Shown: positions 12,312 to 24,619 of the stretch, piece by piece
Position numbering within the stretch: position 1 is the first letter of the stretch
Layout: the number at the start of each line of letters is the position of its first letter
Source of the DNA: Hygrocybe punicea
Lineage: Eukaryota; Basidiomycota; Agaricomycetes; Agaricales; Hygrophoraceae
Direction: 5' to 3'
DNA: 64,000 nt
Assembly (NCBI GenBank): GCA_963556145.1
Contig: OY744464.1
Coordinates: 496,001 to 560,000 of the forward strand
Notes under the pieces: generated by a model
Told to the model about the DNA's origin: nothing
The model's input: only the letters and a program-made list of their open reading frames with translations
Databases searched by the model: none
Made by a program: the position numbers and the translations under genes

Positions 12312-14834
12312 TCAAGAACCACTTATTTTTCTCTTAATAGCAATTGTCTGAACAATTTTTGCAGGAGAACTTCCTTCTGCAGGCACATATGGTCTATTAG
12401 GAGCAACAGCCTTCTGGATTCCCTGTTTCTTATTAAGTATTTTCCAGGAAACATCATTTTCATATGATGCTGAAAATTTATCAGACTTATTCCAACGAAT
12501 AGCCCTGTGTACATTTGCAGGAACATAATTTTCACCCTTCCACAATCTAAAAGAATCAATCAGTGTATTTCTGCGATCTCCAGTAATGGTCTTTGGCAAC
12601 TTGCCTTCAAACCTCAAGTGAACAATTTCATCCAGAATTTCCAGCTCACGGAATTCCTGACGTAATGCACCAGATGCTCCTCCTGTGATCATTCTTGCAT
12701 CAAAACCTTGCAACATAACAGTGCCTGAAGCAGAAGCACTACGTGACAAAGCAGTGTAATATGATTGATGAGAACGGCTGTTATTAAGATCTACTGGGTT
12801 ATGAGGCCTTGTCTTTCCCTGTGAAGAGAAGTCTGTCATGGAAAAATTAGGAAGAACCTCTACCTGACTACGAGATATGATAATAGAGGTATCATCTGGC
12901 AATGCACAAACTATAGTGACACTTGTTCTTGTTATTGGTACAACATTCTCAGGAAGCCCATCTAATTGCACCATCTGTGGAGGATTAAGTAACTTTACAA
13001 ATAATGTGTCTAGTATTCTCTGGCCTTGTGAACCTTTTGCTGACTGCCAGCAATGTACTATACCTTCTTGTCCTCGAGTAATGCACAACTCTGTTGCACT
13101 ATTATTGTGGATCATAACAGGCATTCCGATGCACAATGAAAGTTTTCCAGGTATGCATTTTGAATTTGCACTGGGTGGTTGATTCCACAAGGCATTCTGA
13201 ACACTGTCAGATAGTGTATGATGTTTGAAGGTAGATGAACACTTTTTTTTTGTGCTATCTTGAGAGCTCATTGAATCATCAGAAAAAAATTCCACTAATG
13301 GCTGGTCAGTTTCCTTAGAAAACCTTAGTGAACCCAGGCGATTAATTTCATCTTTGTGAATATTCAGAGCAGTGATTATCGAAACTTGTCTAAACTCTTT
13401 ATCCTTCACTGACAAATGACCAGGTAAATTACTTGAAATTCTTGTTCTCAAAAATACAATATCTCCTGGAGTACAAGCTTTATATTGCATGTTTGTTAGT
13501 GCTGTTCTTAATTGTGCATCTTCTTTTGTTTGAAGCCTTTGTCTCATATTTTCTCTTAGTATCACAACTGTTGTAACTTGATGCCAAAGGGCTTTTCCAA
13601 TTGCAGCTTCTTGATCAAAACGGCTAGTGGATGAAAATCCAACAGTTCTGCTATATAGAGAAGAATTTTCATGTCCAATTGCAGGAGGCAATTGAGCAAA
13701 ATCTCCAGCAAAGATCATGTTTAATCCACCCCAAGGCTTCTCAGTTTCATTGAATATCTTTGCCATTCTCACACTAATCCGATACATGTCACAACAAGAC
13801 AACATTGAGACTTCATCAAAAAAAATGTAATCAACACCCTGCAACCGTGATCTTAACTGAGCAAGTTGTTTATTTGATATGTGCTCTTCACTTTTCTCAT
13901 TCAATCCAAACATATAATGATATGTAGATCCTGCCAACAGAGCTGCTGAAGTTCCTGTAGGAGCTACAATAACAAAGTGGTGACTTTCATTTTTCATCTC
14001 AAAGAACTTCACCAATGCTTTTAATACCTGTGTTTTACCTGTGCCACCCATTCCACCAATGTGCAATTTTAGCTGATCTGAATAATCATTAGATGCATGA
14101 TGTGCAACAATGTAAAATGCTCTTTTTTGTTCTGGATTTAAATGAAAATCCCCCACAATACTATTTATTGCCAATTTGGACTTGCTGGATTGACAATTTT
14201 TTTCAAGATATGTTTTATCAACAATCTGAACATTATTTTGGCTCAAAGATACATGTGAAAGTAATCCACTGTTGAAAAATGTTGCTAAGCTCTCTGCTCG
14301 ACCTTCAAGTATATCTTGTCATTTCTTTTGCACAACAGCTTTCCATTGACTGCCATTCTGTATAACCTCAGGTGGGGGTGGCTCAATAACTGGTGTCTTC
14401 ACAGATAGAACATCCATCCAACCAGTGTGCGACAATATTGATCGCATATTTGCCATATCAATTTGACGTTTCTTCTCTCGCTTACCAGTTTCTTTAAATT
14501 CAGCATCCAAGTCTTTACCTACCTGTGAAGATGTATCATCAAATAAAATATCACTGTCATCTTGCACAAGTTCATCATGATTGAATGTCACAGAAGAATC
14601 AATCCAACTTGGCAGAATAACTGAACCCTTGCGAAGTTGGGCATGAAAATCATCACGAGCATCAAGACATTCATACCTTATATTGAAATTGTCCATAAGT
14701 TCTTTTTGTCTCAAAGTGAAATTGTACGACAAAAAAGACTCATCTCAGGATTCATCTTTAGTTTTCAAGTCAACGCCTGAGCGCCATGGTCTAAACAATG
14801 CAAGCATTACTGAGCAGTAGTACTCACGGTCACC
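12312..14834 (-). pseudogene. Helitron B Pif1-type helicase
   Basis: A long open segment (14,246-12,312) carries the full helicase: HIGGMGGTGKTQ, FFDEVSML, FAGDFAQLPPA, ENMRQ, SSQGKTRP and YTALSRS. Upstream linker coding at 14,732-14,319 is separated by TGA at 14,319-14,321. Two further TGAs lie at 14,745-14,747 (copy A has TGG) and 14,835-14,837. The helicase core itself has no stop, so it is better preserved than that of copy A. It would unwind DNA during rolling-circle transposition. Confidence 0.85.
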
Positions 14835-17514
14835 TCAATCACGTCGTGGTAAAGTGGCCCCAATGAAATTAGGAATTTTGGCACTACTTTCTTGCACACA
14901 CTGTGTTCCATGTGAACTGTGAAGAGGATGATTATCAAGTAATGTAAACAAACCTGCTGGAAATTTTGTCTCAGTATTTATATCTAATGTTGGCAATACA
15001 TTGGTGGGGTTATTAGATTCATCATCCTTTACATTTTCTGAGTTGTCACTATGTTGGCTGTCTACATCATATTCAAAATTATCTTGAGAGACAAAAGAAG
15101 TTTCATAACTTTCTTGAGTGACACAATGAAGAGTTTCATCACTGGCTCTTTTACTTAATTTTGACTTAGGAAGCATTTCACGCTTACACCGACTTACCCA
15201 ATCATACAAGCACATGTTCTCCAGTTCACAAGGTCTATATATGTAATCAAAAACAGGTGATAGACCAATAATGCATCCTCTGTGTTTAATCAATGCTACC
15301 TTCTCTACATACCCTTCAGCAGGCTCAGGATCCCATATCTGTCGTGCTTCATGAGCATAACTTTGCCAATAGAATGTAGCAAATTTATGATTTGTGTAAT
15401 GGTCAGGATTGCGTAAAAGATACATACAAGCCATTGGTGACCCAATTTCCATCTTTGCACTTAGGTTGTTCACAATTTTTGTAATGAGTTTGCGTGCTTT
15501 TTCCTTTTGTGTTTCACTACCTCCAATCATCTCACTGTTTTTTTGAAACATAGCCTTGATCGTATCAAAAATAACATGGGTTTTTAGAGAAACCTTGGTG
15601 ATATAGTCAGAAACATAAAGAATCACCCCCTTTATTGCAGTTCCTGATTTTAGTGATGTTACATCTGTGTTTGAACGAAACAGATATGTAAGCAGAGGAG
15701 TTACAGTATTTATTATTGGTTCAGCCTTCTTCATGTTAAGTGCACCAGTTTCAGGATCCACTTCAGTTTGGCTGAATAAAGGTCGAGGAAAACGAGCTTT
15801 ACACTTTCCCCACTTATTGTTCATGCATCCAACATACTGGCGTAATTTATTCTGAGACCCATCTTTATTTATGTTTTTCAAACAATGATGTATATTAGAT
15901 TTGGCCAGAAGGTCATCAACCACTAGTTTAAACTTATCTTTCCACAAACTTAAAGCTTTACACTGGTGACACTTGCCACACTCAACCAAGTAAGCCTTTG
16001 GAGGTATTTCAGGTAGTGTCTGTGTTGGATCCAAATATTCAGGTAATTTTGAAGCTTCCTCAACATGTTTCAATACATCATCCTGCTTTCCAGTAAGAAA
16101 TTCACCAATATGTGTGCTCTCTAAGTACTCTACAATTTTCCTTTGAAAATCTGAAGCGGGGTCTAATATACGCTTTCTTATCTCTTGTGGTGTTAGGCAC
16201 CCACGAATCCAAAGCAATAGATGGAGGTGTAATGTCAGACGTCCTTGCTGCTCAACTGTACCATAATAAGCTGAAGTATCACCATATATTCCTGAATGAT
16301 CAGCACCCACACCCAAAACATATTTAATAAATAAGTTAACCATGAAATGAAAGAAGCGTGCACCAGCAACTGGATTCCTTGCAATAAGACGCATTCTCTC
16401 ATCACTTGATCTAATTTTTGGTTCAAATCTTTCCTTTGTATCAGCCAAGTACAAACAAATTGGATGCTTGAGATCAGCTGGGGATAAAGTGATATACCAT
16501 GAAGGAGCTCCACTATGTGAAATCAAAGACCAAATTTCATTCCTCATAAACTTCTTGCTTGTGATAGATCCACTAACCTTGCCAGCTACATGATCCAAAT
16601 CTCTAACAACCTGATAACAATCTTTCTCTTCTTGAGTGGTTGGTTTTACAACTTCACCCTCTGATAACCTCTTGGCCAATGTAGTCAAAACATTTTGGTT
16701 TACATTTAATAAATGATTTGTCACATCATGGAATTTAGCTTTGTCTGCAAGCAAGAATCCACTAGTTGTGCTTGCCTTTACTTGAGCATGGCTAAAAGCA
16801 ACAAATGGAAAGTATATATCAGTCTGAAAACGTTTATCATGATACATCAGAAGATGTCACTTATGCTCATTGCTCAGCATCAGACAATGATGTTGAGCCA
16901 ATTCCACCTAGCCCATATGGAAATAACCAAGGGAACATTTGTGGATAAAGCTCTGGATTCCTGTAAATAGACTCATACTGAGGTGAATGGCCAATTGCCA
17001 ACATCTTACCACCACTATTAAGGTGTTTAAGTGCAATTCCTTTGAGTGAGTTGATTGTCTTGGTGTTTAAATCCTCTCCTGTCAGCCCATGAACAACAAA
17101 TGGACAGTCTCCATCCTCAATTCCATCTTCAGGTTCATTGTCAAATACACTTGTACCCTCAGGTACTTTGTTTGTATCACTATGACGATATTCAACAGAG
17201 ACAGGTGGGCCATTCTCAGGATATCCTGCAAGATTTTCATAGGATATATTCAAATCACAATAATCAACATGGTTGACCTTTAGCCATTCAAGTGCCCTTG
17301 CAACATAATTTCTCCTTACCAACAGAGGTGTTCGTTCAAAGTCTTTTTCTGTTGGTTTACAGGGCCCAGTGAACAAAATAGCTAAGACTTCATCAAGGTC
17401 ATCAATAGCAGGTGGAAGTGCCTGATACACCTTGGGCATTGGTGACTGAAATGCAACTACATGTGAAGTCATTTTTCTCATACCTGAAGACACTCTCACA
17501 AAACAACAGTTGTG
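14835..17514 (-). pseudogene. Helitron B Rep (HUH-Y2) region
   Basis: The main open segment is 16,847-14,835, beginning at MYHDKRFQTD and including the HUH site LTLHLHLLLW (near 16,230) and the tyrosine motif LYVSDYITK (near 15,600). The upstream part (17,514-16,867) is separated by a small frameshift plus a TGA around 16,855-16,885. A CxxC-rich insert (ECGKCHQCK) follows the HUH motif, as in copy A. It is interrupted at its upstream end by the short dispersed repeat at 17,515-17,678. Confidence 0.85.
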
Positions 17515-17678
17515 ATGCTGGAGTGGTACCGAGGTACCACTCCGGGGGCTCACGCAGGACTCGAGGGAAAGGTCGACTGGATAGGAAGGATGGACTGACT
17601 ACTACATCTGGAAGGCTACTAACTAGGTCAAACCATGGGAACCTGATCACGTGACTGACCAGGCACAACTACTACAAC
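17515..17678 (-). mobile_element. Short dispersed repeat family 1, copy 1, inserted in Helitron B
   Basis: A 164-bp insertion between the codons for AHVR and HNCCFVR, which are adjacent in Helitron A. It carries the palindrome GGAGTGGTACC(TCG)GGTACCACTCC-like at one end and a GAGCCCCCGG core. Three further copies lie at 52,323, 53,454 and 54,260. The exact ends and any target duplication are uncertain by a few bases. It has no coding capacity; it may be a SINE or a MITE. Confidence 0.75.
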
Positions 17679-19538
17679 GCACATGAGCTATTAGCATTTT
17701 TTCAACAAACCTAAGCTCAGAAAGTTCTTTGGGAATACAACCCAACCACAGCCCTCTTGCAAGAGCAAGCTCAGGGATATTTCCTTTTCTGATACAACTA
17801 CGACAGTTATCACAGATCTTATCACATTGGTAGTCTAGAACAGGACCTTTAAATTCTCGAATCTTTTCTGTAACTTGCTTTCTTTCAATTCTTGTTACAC
17901 CTGGAGCCTCCAGAATACTCAGTAAGCCTTTGACATTTTTCAGACGACTTAAATTACTCAGAAGTACCAACTCACCACAGACTGCACATCCTGATTCTTC
18001 AAATTTATTAGGCATAGAGTCACTGCAAAAATTGTGTATAACTTTATGTGATAACTCTTCAGACAAAGGAGGGGGAGGAAAGTATGACAGGTTTTCTGCT
18101 GATTAGAAGTCTCCACAGACTCAACTTTATTCTGCTGGTTATTCTGTGGCTGCTGAACAATGGACTTCCGGCCCTTTAGACTTTGAGCATTACGTTTCTT
18201 TTTTTTAAGCAGATAATCCTTTGTTTCCTGGCTCACTGAAACAGAGAAAATGCTAAAATATTGGTTGCAGGTGATACAGTCATGGTTTTCAAAGTAAGAA
18301 AGAATATCCTTCTTTGGTACATGTGACCCAATGGCAATATGGTGAAGACGAGCAATTTTATGTATCATGCAAAGGGAAATATGTGGAATAATGTCAAGCA
18401 GTGGAACAGTTGCATAAACATATTGGTCTTTTGAGAAAGATGCTAGGACTGAACTATCAACATGATCAATGAAAAGGAATTTGAATGAAGAATCAAAACT
18501 GCTGGTTTGATTTTTTAGAAATGGTACAATTTCTTCTGAGCAAAATGCATATGGCCTACCCCCTCCAACAAGGGCTGCAATTTTTGTCTTGCTGTCATAT
18601 ATTTCTTGCTGTAAATCAGCTGAAATGGAATACATATGTAGATAATCATTCCAATTTTTAATTGGCAGATGCAATTTTTTTGTGAATTTTATACCATATG
18701 GATCTAACAGCATGCCACAGAAATGTAGTATATCATTTGATAAAAACAGCCAGCGTAGATTCAAACTTGCAGGAAGTTGAATACCAATGATGTGGAAATG
18801 TACCAAGGATGAAGCATGCAGTTCAGCTTTTGAGGCATATTTACACAAAGTTGATATCTTTGAAGGCTGGTGAGAACAAGAATAGAGAGCTTTAAAATCA
18901 TGAGAAGACATCAAATTACGCTGCATGAGAAGTGAAAGGGTTTGGCATGCTGTAGCAATGTTATGCTCAGGAGTGGCATAAAGCTGTATAGACCAGTTGT
19001 ATAGTTGTTCATATATGCCTTGTTCTGCTAGAGTATAAATTAAGCTGTGAACAAACTGGAATAAATATGACCAGAATGCATTAAATCTGATTATTTGAAA
19101 AGTGTATTGTCCTTTTGAGATTGTTAAACCTTCAACACGCTGGGTGCCCCACATATTGTAAACCCAATGACTAGAGTCAAAATCCCAGACAGACAGAGGG
19201 GAACAGGGTGAAATAGCTATGTGTTTAGAAACACTACACAACACATTTTCAGTAACCAAGACTTCATAGTTGTAATGTGACAGTTGATGACACAGACAGG
19301 TAAAACCTAAGCACGATATGGACAAGTTTTGTACTCCTGAACCTGCAGCAGATACAGCAGACATGTATAACATACACAAAGACAGACACTGGCTATGGGT
19401 AACAAACACATGCATATTGCACAAAGACACTTCCTGCGAGCATACATGGCACACTGACAAATGCGGTACAGACGTGGCATCAATGGTAGATTTCTGGAAC
19501 AAAAGGTTGAGCATAAGACAGTAACCAAAAGACAGCAA
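17679..19538 (-). pseudogene. Helitron B protein, N-terminal zinc-binding / DUF6570-like region
   Basis: The segment from 19,538 to 17,958 is open and contains GGGRPYAF, LDIIPHIS and IGSHVPKKDI, with a CxxC pair after it. This matches copy A from about codon 230. A one-base shift near 18,066-18,090 moves to the frame with CAVCGELV, CDKICDNCRSCIRKG and FVEKMLIA. The first ~280 residues have many Cys, Ser and aromatic residues, include a run of possible Cys pairs, and align only weakly with copy A. Where translation starts is unclear. Confidence 0.65.
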
Positions 19539-20824
19539 AACTCACCAGGAAAATTCGAGGCAATGCGGCAGCCACGTCAGTCAATGAAAGGTCCCATCTA
19601 CTATGAGTAAGAGACATGATATAAATACAAGCACAATAACGGAAACTGGTAAAAGTACACACCGGTGATGACATCCTCCAGCAGGCGGCAAGGAGATATC
19701 ACTTGGTCCTGCATCCAAAAAAATATTTGACACATAGCGGCAGGGTAACAGGTCATCGCTATAGATGTAAGATATAGCGTGAAAGCAAAAATGGATATTT
19801 GTAGAATGGAACACACCTTCCACCAGTCACGCAACTAGAAAAAAGATAGGGCCATATACCCCTCAAATCCAGCTCCAGGATTGAAGTATCACCACTACGG
19901 CAACCAGTAAGAACACAGATGAGCAGAAGAAACACAGCGGCCATACATATGATAAATTTCCCCTACAACCGAACAGGGAGGTGAGCCGGGCGATAAACCA
20001 CTTATGACCGGTGTTGTGTTTGATGAAATGCAGTGAGCTATGGTACTGGTGTGGATGCAGGGTGAGACTCGGTGAGTAGTCGAGACCAAGCAATCAAGCG
20101 TACCCTTCACTTGAAACAGAACTGGGCCAAACTCCCGATACCAACTTGAGAGATAAAAGGCACAAACACATAAACAGTGCCAGTGTTGGTAGCATTTTGA
20201 GATATCACATACTGAAAATTTTGGAACAGTGCGGTACGAAGTTATTTTCCTCGGATGTACACCATGAAGCGTGACGTGTACAATCACTGGCACGTTATTA
20301 TTGGTGACCATCGACCTGCCTATGCTCAATGGCTTCTGCATGATCCTGGTACGTTCCACAGACTCGGATTATATAGTACTACTTGCCCAACTTCCATTTC
20401 TAAATGCTCAATGTCTCTGCAATGAATTTTGCCTGTTGGACGAAGTACTGCGCACCGGACCTATCGATCCCACAAGAAACCACCTCGGACACCAATGGTA
20501 ATGCCATTTAACCCGATTGTTTGTTCTGCCAAGCTAACCGAGCGTTGAAGAGCACCACGTTTTTCTCGACTCCGCTGCATAAAGACCATCAACCAGACTG
20601 TCGGATCTGCAGTCGCATGCTTCCTGATTGGTACGGTTGAAGACTGAGCAGAGGCAAACCAGACACCAAAGGTAATACGTATACCATTTAACCCAATATT
20701 ATCCTTCAATAAGTCACTTATCCCACAGGTGATGGCTCTTGCACATGCGCTGCAGTCGATTCAAAACAACGGGGCACAAGCGGTGATTGACGCAACAACT
20801 ACGAGACAAGTAAAAAAATGTAAA
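19539..20824 (-). other. Helitron B interval between Rep-helicase and accessory gene
   Basis: No convincing gene was found. Two similar blocks of about 40 bp occur at 20,481-20,520 and 20,656-20,700, sharing CCATTTAACCC preceded by ACACCA or CACCAAAGG. They are about 175 bp apart. Short open frames occur on both strands without conserved motifs. Some may be 5' exons of the Rep-helicase gene, which I could not define. Confidence 0.4.
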
Positions 20825-22981
20825 CTACGCAGCTACGCCTAACAAAATGACAAACTGAATGTTGGAAGAAAGGATAGCCATCCCGGACTGGTTCCCAAAA
20901 TAAGTACTCAGCGTATATCCCACCGCAACCACAGATCTGGGAGGAAGGTTGGCATTTCCTTTCCTGTACAATGGTAAATCCGACAACCGCTTGAATTCAT
21001 CATCCGTAAAGGAAAATACTTTCCCGTTCTTAGAACGGCCATCATAGATAGGAACTACCAAGGGAGTTAAGTCAGCCATGCAAGAGGGATAACAGGACAA
21101 AATACTTTTTTCTTCGAAACTGCGCGAGGAAGGATAAGAGGCTTTACCCACATGACACATGCTTGCAACGGAGGAACTTGCAACACTTATAAAGAGGCCA
21201 CCTTTGACTGGCGACGGGGGGGCACTTTGGGCTACAGCAGAAAAGATCATGCAAAAGTAAGTGAATGACAGTACCAGGATTCTTACCCTGCTTCCGTGTG
21301 AGAAAGGAGATACCATTGACAGAAACGGCTCCAGAAATTACATCGAACCCGAAAAGTTGACCCCAAAGGGATGTATCCCTTCGCATCTCTTGTGCGAAGG
21401 GAACGATGGTGACTTTGTGCACCGGATAAGGTGCCGATGAGGAACCGGCTGTCCCCTCTGATACAAGATGGCACTCTGTGGTGACCCCAAGCATAATTCC
21501 CACTGCATTATTGTTTGTTCCAGCGATATAGAGACGGCGGGATTCAACAACGAGCTGCTGAGGATCTATTCGACTCGTGTTGACGAAATTGCCAGACCTA
21601 ACAAAAACCAAACCGTGCAACAAAGAACTATGTCAGGAGTAAGTAAGGTATTCGTAGATAATGTGAGAAGAAGGGGTTACATACTCAACCGAAGATTGGG
21701 AAAGACTCTTAATCAAAGTTGAAAAAGAGACGCGAGGCGATTCAGAGTCAACTTGAAAGTTGGATGCAAATGGCTGAACATCACAGAAGCGGCTGCAAAG
21801 CTTGGAATAAAATCATATATGAATCAACAACAAGAGAGAACGTACCGAAGATTAGGAAGATTCTTGTATATCCTAAGTAAATTCACATCTTGTGAGTCAG
21901 CGCGCATTACAGCCAAGCTTGTTTCTTGATCATCCTCATCAACATTGCCACGATCTTGATCATCCTCATTATTATTGCCAATTTCTCCAGAAACGTCACG
22001 GTCAGCCCTGGCGGCAGTGAATCATGAGTGGAGCCATCGCAGAGCATTGAGATAGACGAACAATCCATCATCCAATGAGATGCTATCATCTTCTGGTTCT
22101 ACCACGCTATTATTGTCCTCCGCACGGACATCTCTGGTTCGTCATGAGCCATACTAAAATGGTAACATGGAGTAACCTTACAAATTATTGATGGGGGATG
22201 GCACAACGTCCCTGGCTTCTATATCAGAGACCTCCTCATTGTCGACATCAACCATGGCAGCGGCAACAGGAAGCCTGTATCAAAAGGTAATATGCATAAG
22301 AGTTTAACGAATATAATTGTACACACACATCTCAGTATTATCGACCGTTTCTGACACGGAAAGGAATTTGCGAGCACGAGAAGTCCTTCGACAAAATAAA
22401 TCAGTGAACCCAATAAGCAGAGCATAAATAAACTGACTGCTCATTAATGAGGCGAGCTTTTTCAGATAACACTTTAGGTCTGCTATTAATGTATGAGACA
22501 TGACCTAGAGGGCGAACAACGTGACATACTTGGAATGGGGCCACGTAGGAGAAGTGGGAGCATTGCGGTTTTCTGTTTCAGAACTGAAGTAGACGGTCAG
22601 GATACTGAAAACTGAAAAGCAACGTACATACGTTGGAGAAGGAACATTGGCCTTGAGAACCTCTCCCTTTGCTGCCGCAACTTTGTCCTTGGTGGATGTG
22701 GGCTTATCTTTCGTAGTCGTAGATTTTCCCTTTACAGTGGTGGACCTGATCACATTTGGGCAAAAATAAAGCATTGGTAGACGCAAGAAGAGAAAACAAA
22801 CCTCACGGTTTCCTCCTCAGTGTTTTCCTTGGTGGCTGTGGGCTTATCTTTCGTAGTCGTAGATTTTCCCATTACAGTGGTGGACCTGTTCACGTTCGGG
22901 CAAAAATAAAGCATTGGTAGAAGCAAGAAGAGAAAACAAACCTCGCAATTTCCTCCTCAGTAGACTTATCGGCTTATGAAA
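20825..22981 (-). CDS. Helitron-linked accessory gene B, multi-exon
   Basis: Homologue of the + strand gene at 61-2744. Shared blocks in order: IYKNLPNLR near 21,850 (IYQGLPYLR in A), VQPF with LIKSLPQSS near 21,700-21,780, NTSRIDP, AVGIMLGV, QEMRRDTSLWGQ and GISFLTRK (21,590-21,280), and VPIYDGRS and VAVGYTLSTY (21,060-20,900). The stop is TAG at 20,825-20,827. The N-terminal exons are Lys/Thr-rich (TTTKDK/TSTKDK repeats) and an acidic stretch lies around 21,900-22,120. Both ends of the protein thus differ in sequence from A while the core is conserved. Function unknown. The conserved core outlasting divergent low-complexity tails suggests a real folded domain. The upstream limit is approximate. 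Confidence 0.6.
22690..22960 (-). repeat. Tandem duplication of an exon-intron unit in accessory gene B
   Basis: Two copies of about 125-130 bp (about 22,690-22,815 and 22,830-22,955) share GGGCTTATCTTTCGTAGTCG, then ATTTTCCC.TTACAGTGGTGG, then the intron-like GGGCAAAAATAAAGCATTGG. Each unit holds one Lys/Thr-rich exon piece and one short intron, so the duplication lengthens the N-terminal low-complexity region. Confidence 0.8.
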
Positions 22982-23269
22982 TTGTAACCAATTTCAACCA
23001 TTCACTGAGGTCTTTTGGCATGTCGCGATTCATGTCAAAACATCCCAGTGATGATGGCTGATGATGGCTGATAAGCATCAGGTCGTGAAAGATGACATGC
23101 CTACCTTTTATGGCAATCAACCACAGCATGTGATCTTGTTTGCTTGCATGTGACCACCTTCTTCACATGTGATCTTGTGCTGATCGCGTTGTTTGTTTCT
23201 ATTGACGTGTATCATTGCGTGATGTGTATCATTGTATAGGACTGTTTTGGCGCAACACGAGATGGTCTC

Positions 23270-24619
23270 CTCAAAACCTATGGGCTCAAAGCGCGACAAC
23301 TCACAAAAATCGTGGCGGCGCATTGGCAAGCAAGGTTCACCAAGTCTGTGCAAAAGGTATTTATTAAATTTATCCTTCGGCATCCAATCTGAATGTAATG
23401 CATGCAGATTGCGACGACATTTTCTTTTGGTCACCCGCGCCCAGTTGGGTGCAGGTGAATGATTAGATGACATAAGAGCTGCCCGGATCGTCACAGAAGC
23501 TCTGCTGAATCCGAGTAAGTCGTGATGATTCCACTGGCCCAATCTAATTGTTTCTCCATTGTAGTTTATATTCAGTGGGACCTCGAGGATTACGCCACCC
23601 ACATCAAAAAGGGCCTGGGTACCCCGGCCTCAATCACCCAATTACAGTGCAAGTTCGCGAATCCCCAACTCGGCAGGGTGAATAGGCCTGCAACAGTGGT
23701 GGACATGTGTGGACGAATAATAATCTGGTATCTTCCAGGGTTGATATCAGCCCAGCAAGCTGTAAGTTGTGTCATGATCTGGGAGGTTTAATTCAATAGT
23801 AGAGACAAATTAGGATGTTATGCTGAATGGCAGTGAAAGCATACAAGAGATCAGCTCAAAAAAGATTCATCGTAAACAAACAAGCGGGAAGGTCAATTGG
23901 CGAGTCGACCGAAAACATTTTCGTTTTGATTCTTTGGATCAGAATCTACTGCCGGGAAGTGATGAGTATTCGGCAGGGTGGTTCGCACAGGCTCATACTG
24001 TGAGTTCCGAAATCCGCCAACATTCCAGTTGCTGGGCTCATTCATATTTTAGAGACCAAGTGACCCTTTGAAGCCTTCTGCAAACCATCTTAAGTGGGGT
24101 ACTGGAGATTGGATGTCTTCAATAGCTGACATAGAATCATTCATCAATCGGGTCTTCTTTATGGTTCATCCATCACTGCAACAAATCGGCAGCAAAGCTT
24201 TGGACAAGCTTAGGTCAGCCAACCTGACGGCTAATGTCGCAGGATCCTGGACATCCCATTTCACTGGGATCGCAGTTATCATCAACCGGAAGACATCCGC
24301 ACATCGTGATTGGAATGGTATGCCACCTTGGTATGACTTCCTCCTGGGTATCGGAGACTATCATGATTGCACTCTTGATATGCCCGACCTTGGACTGCAG
24401 CTCAATTACGGGCCCAGAACTGGCATCTTCCTATGTGGCAACAGCATCAGACACGAAGTCACAGACTGGAGTGGTGGGGATCGAGTTTGCTATGCTCATT
24501 TCCTCAGGAAGAAAGTCTTGGAGCGTCTAAATGTAGAATTGTCAGGGTGGTCTGAGCAGAAAGATTTTTGTACCATCATTCCAGAGGTGAAATGGGTATT
24601 AAAAACTTGGCACATGTAG
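23270..24619 (+). CDS. TET/JBP-family 2-oxoglutarate/Fe(II) dioxygenase
   Basis: Putative DNA base-modifying dioxygenase (5-methylcytosine/thymine oxidation family), expected to be nuclear. The N-terminal exons include PATVVDM.GRIIIWYLP near 23,700. A GT-AG intron 23,762-23,813 joins to LLPGSDEYSAGWFA near 23,955. The catalytic exon has the HxD iron ligands in SAHRDWNGM (about 24,298), the distal His in IRHEVTDW (about 24,450), and GDRVCYAHFLR with the 2-oxoglutarate-binding Arg. It ends at TAG 24,617-24,619. Fungal TET/JBP genes are known to co-expand with KDZ transposons; here one sits directly upstream of a KDZ transposase on the same strand. The join between exons around 24,040-24,130 does not resolve into one clean frame, so the copy may be damaged. 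Upstream exon borders are tentative. Confidence 0.75.

Larger units (their letters stand above)
11440..22980 (-). mobile_element. Helitron copy B (autonomous-type, degenerate)
   Basis: Second Helitron, in mirror orientation to copy A, with the same gene order on the - strand: accessory gene (22,980-20,825), N-terminal region, Rep, helicase, peptidase-like tail (stop at 11,451). The proteins are clearly homologous to copy A but much diverged, so this is a related family rather than a recent inverted duplicate. The element keeps the peptidase tail that copy A has lost. Inactivation is by several TGA stops, two frameshifts and a 164-bp insertion at 17,515-17,678. Termini were not identified; the limits given are estimates. 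Confidence 0.6.

Noticed and set aside
23117..23602. 161-codon - strand frame
   Set aside because: It overlaps the TET/JBP exons on + and has no motif; the + exons show family motifs and splice sites.
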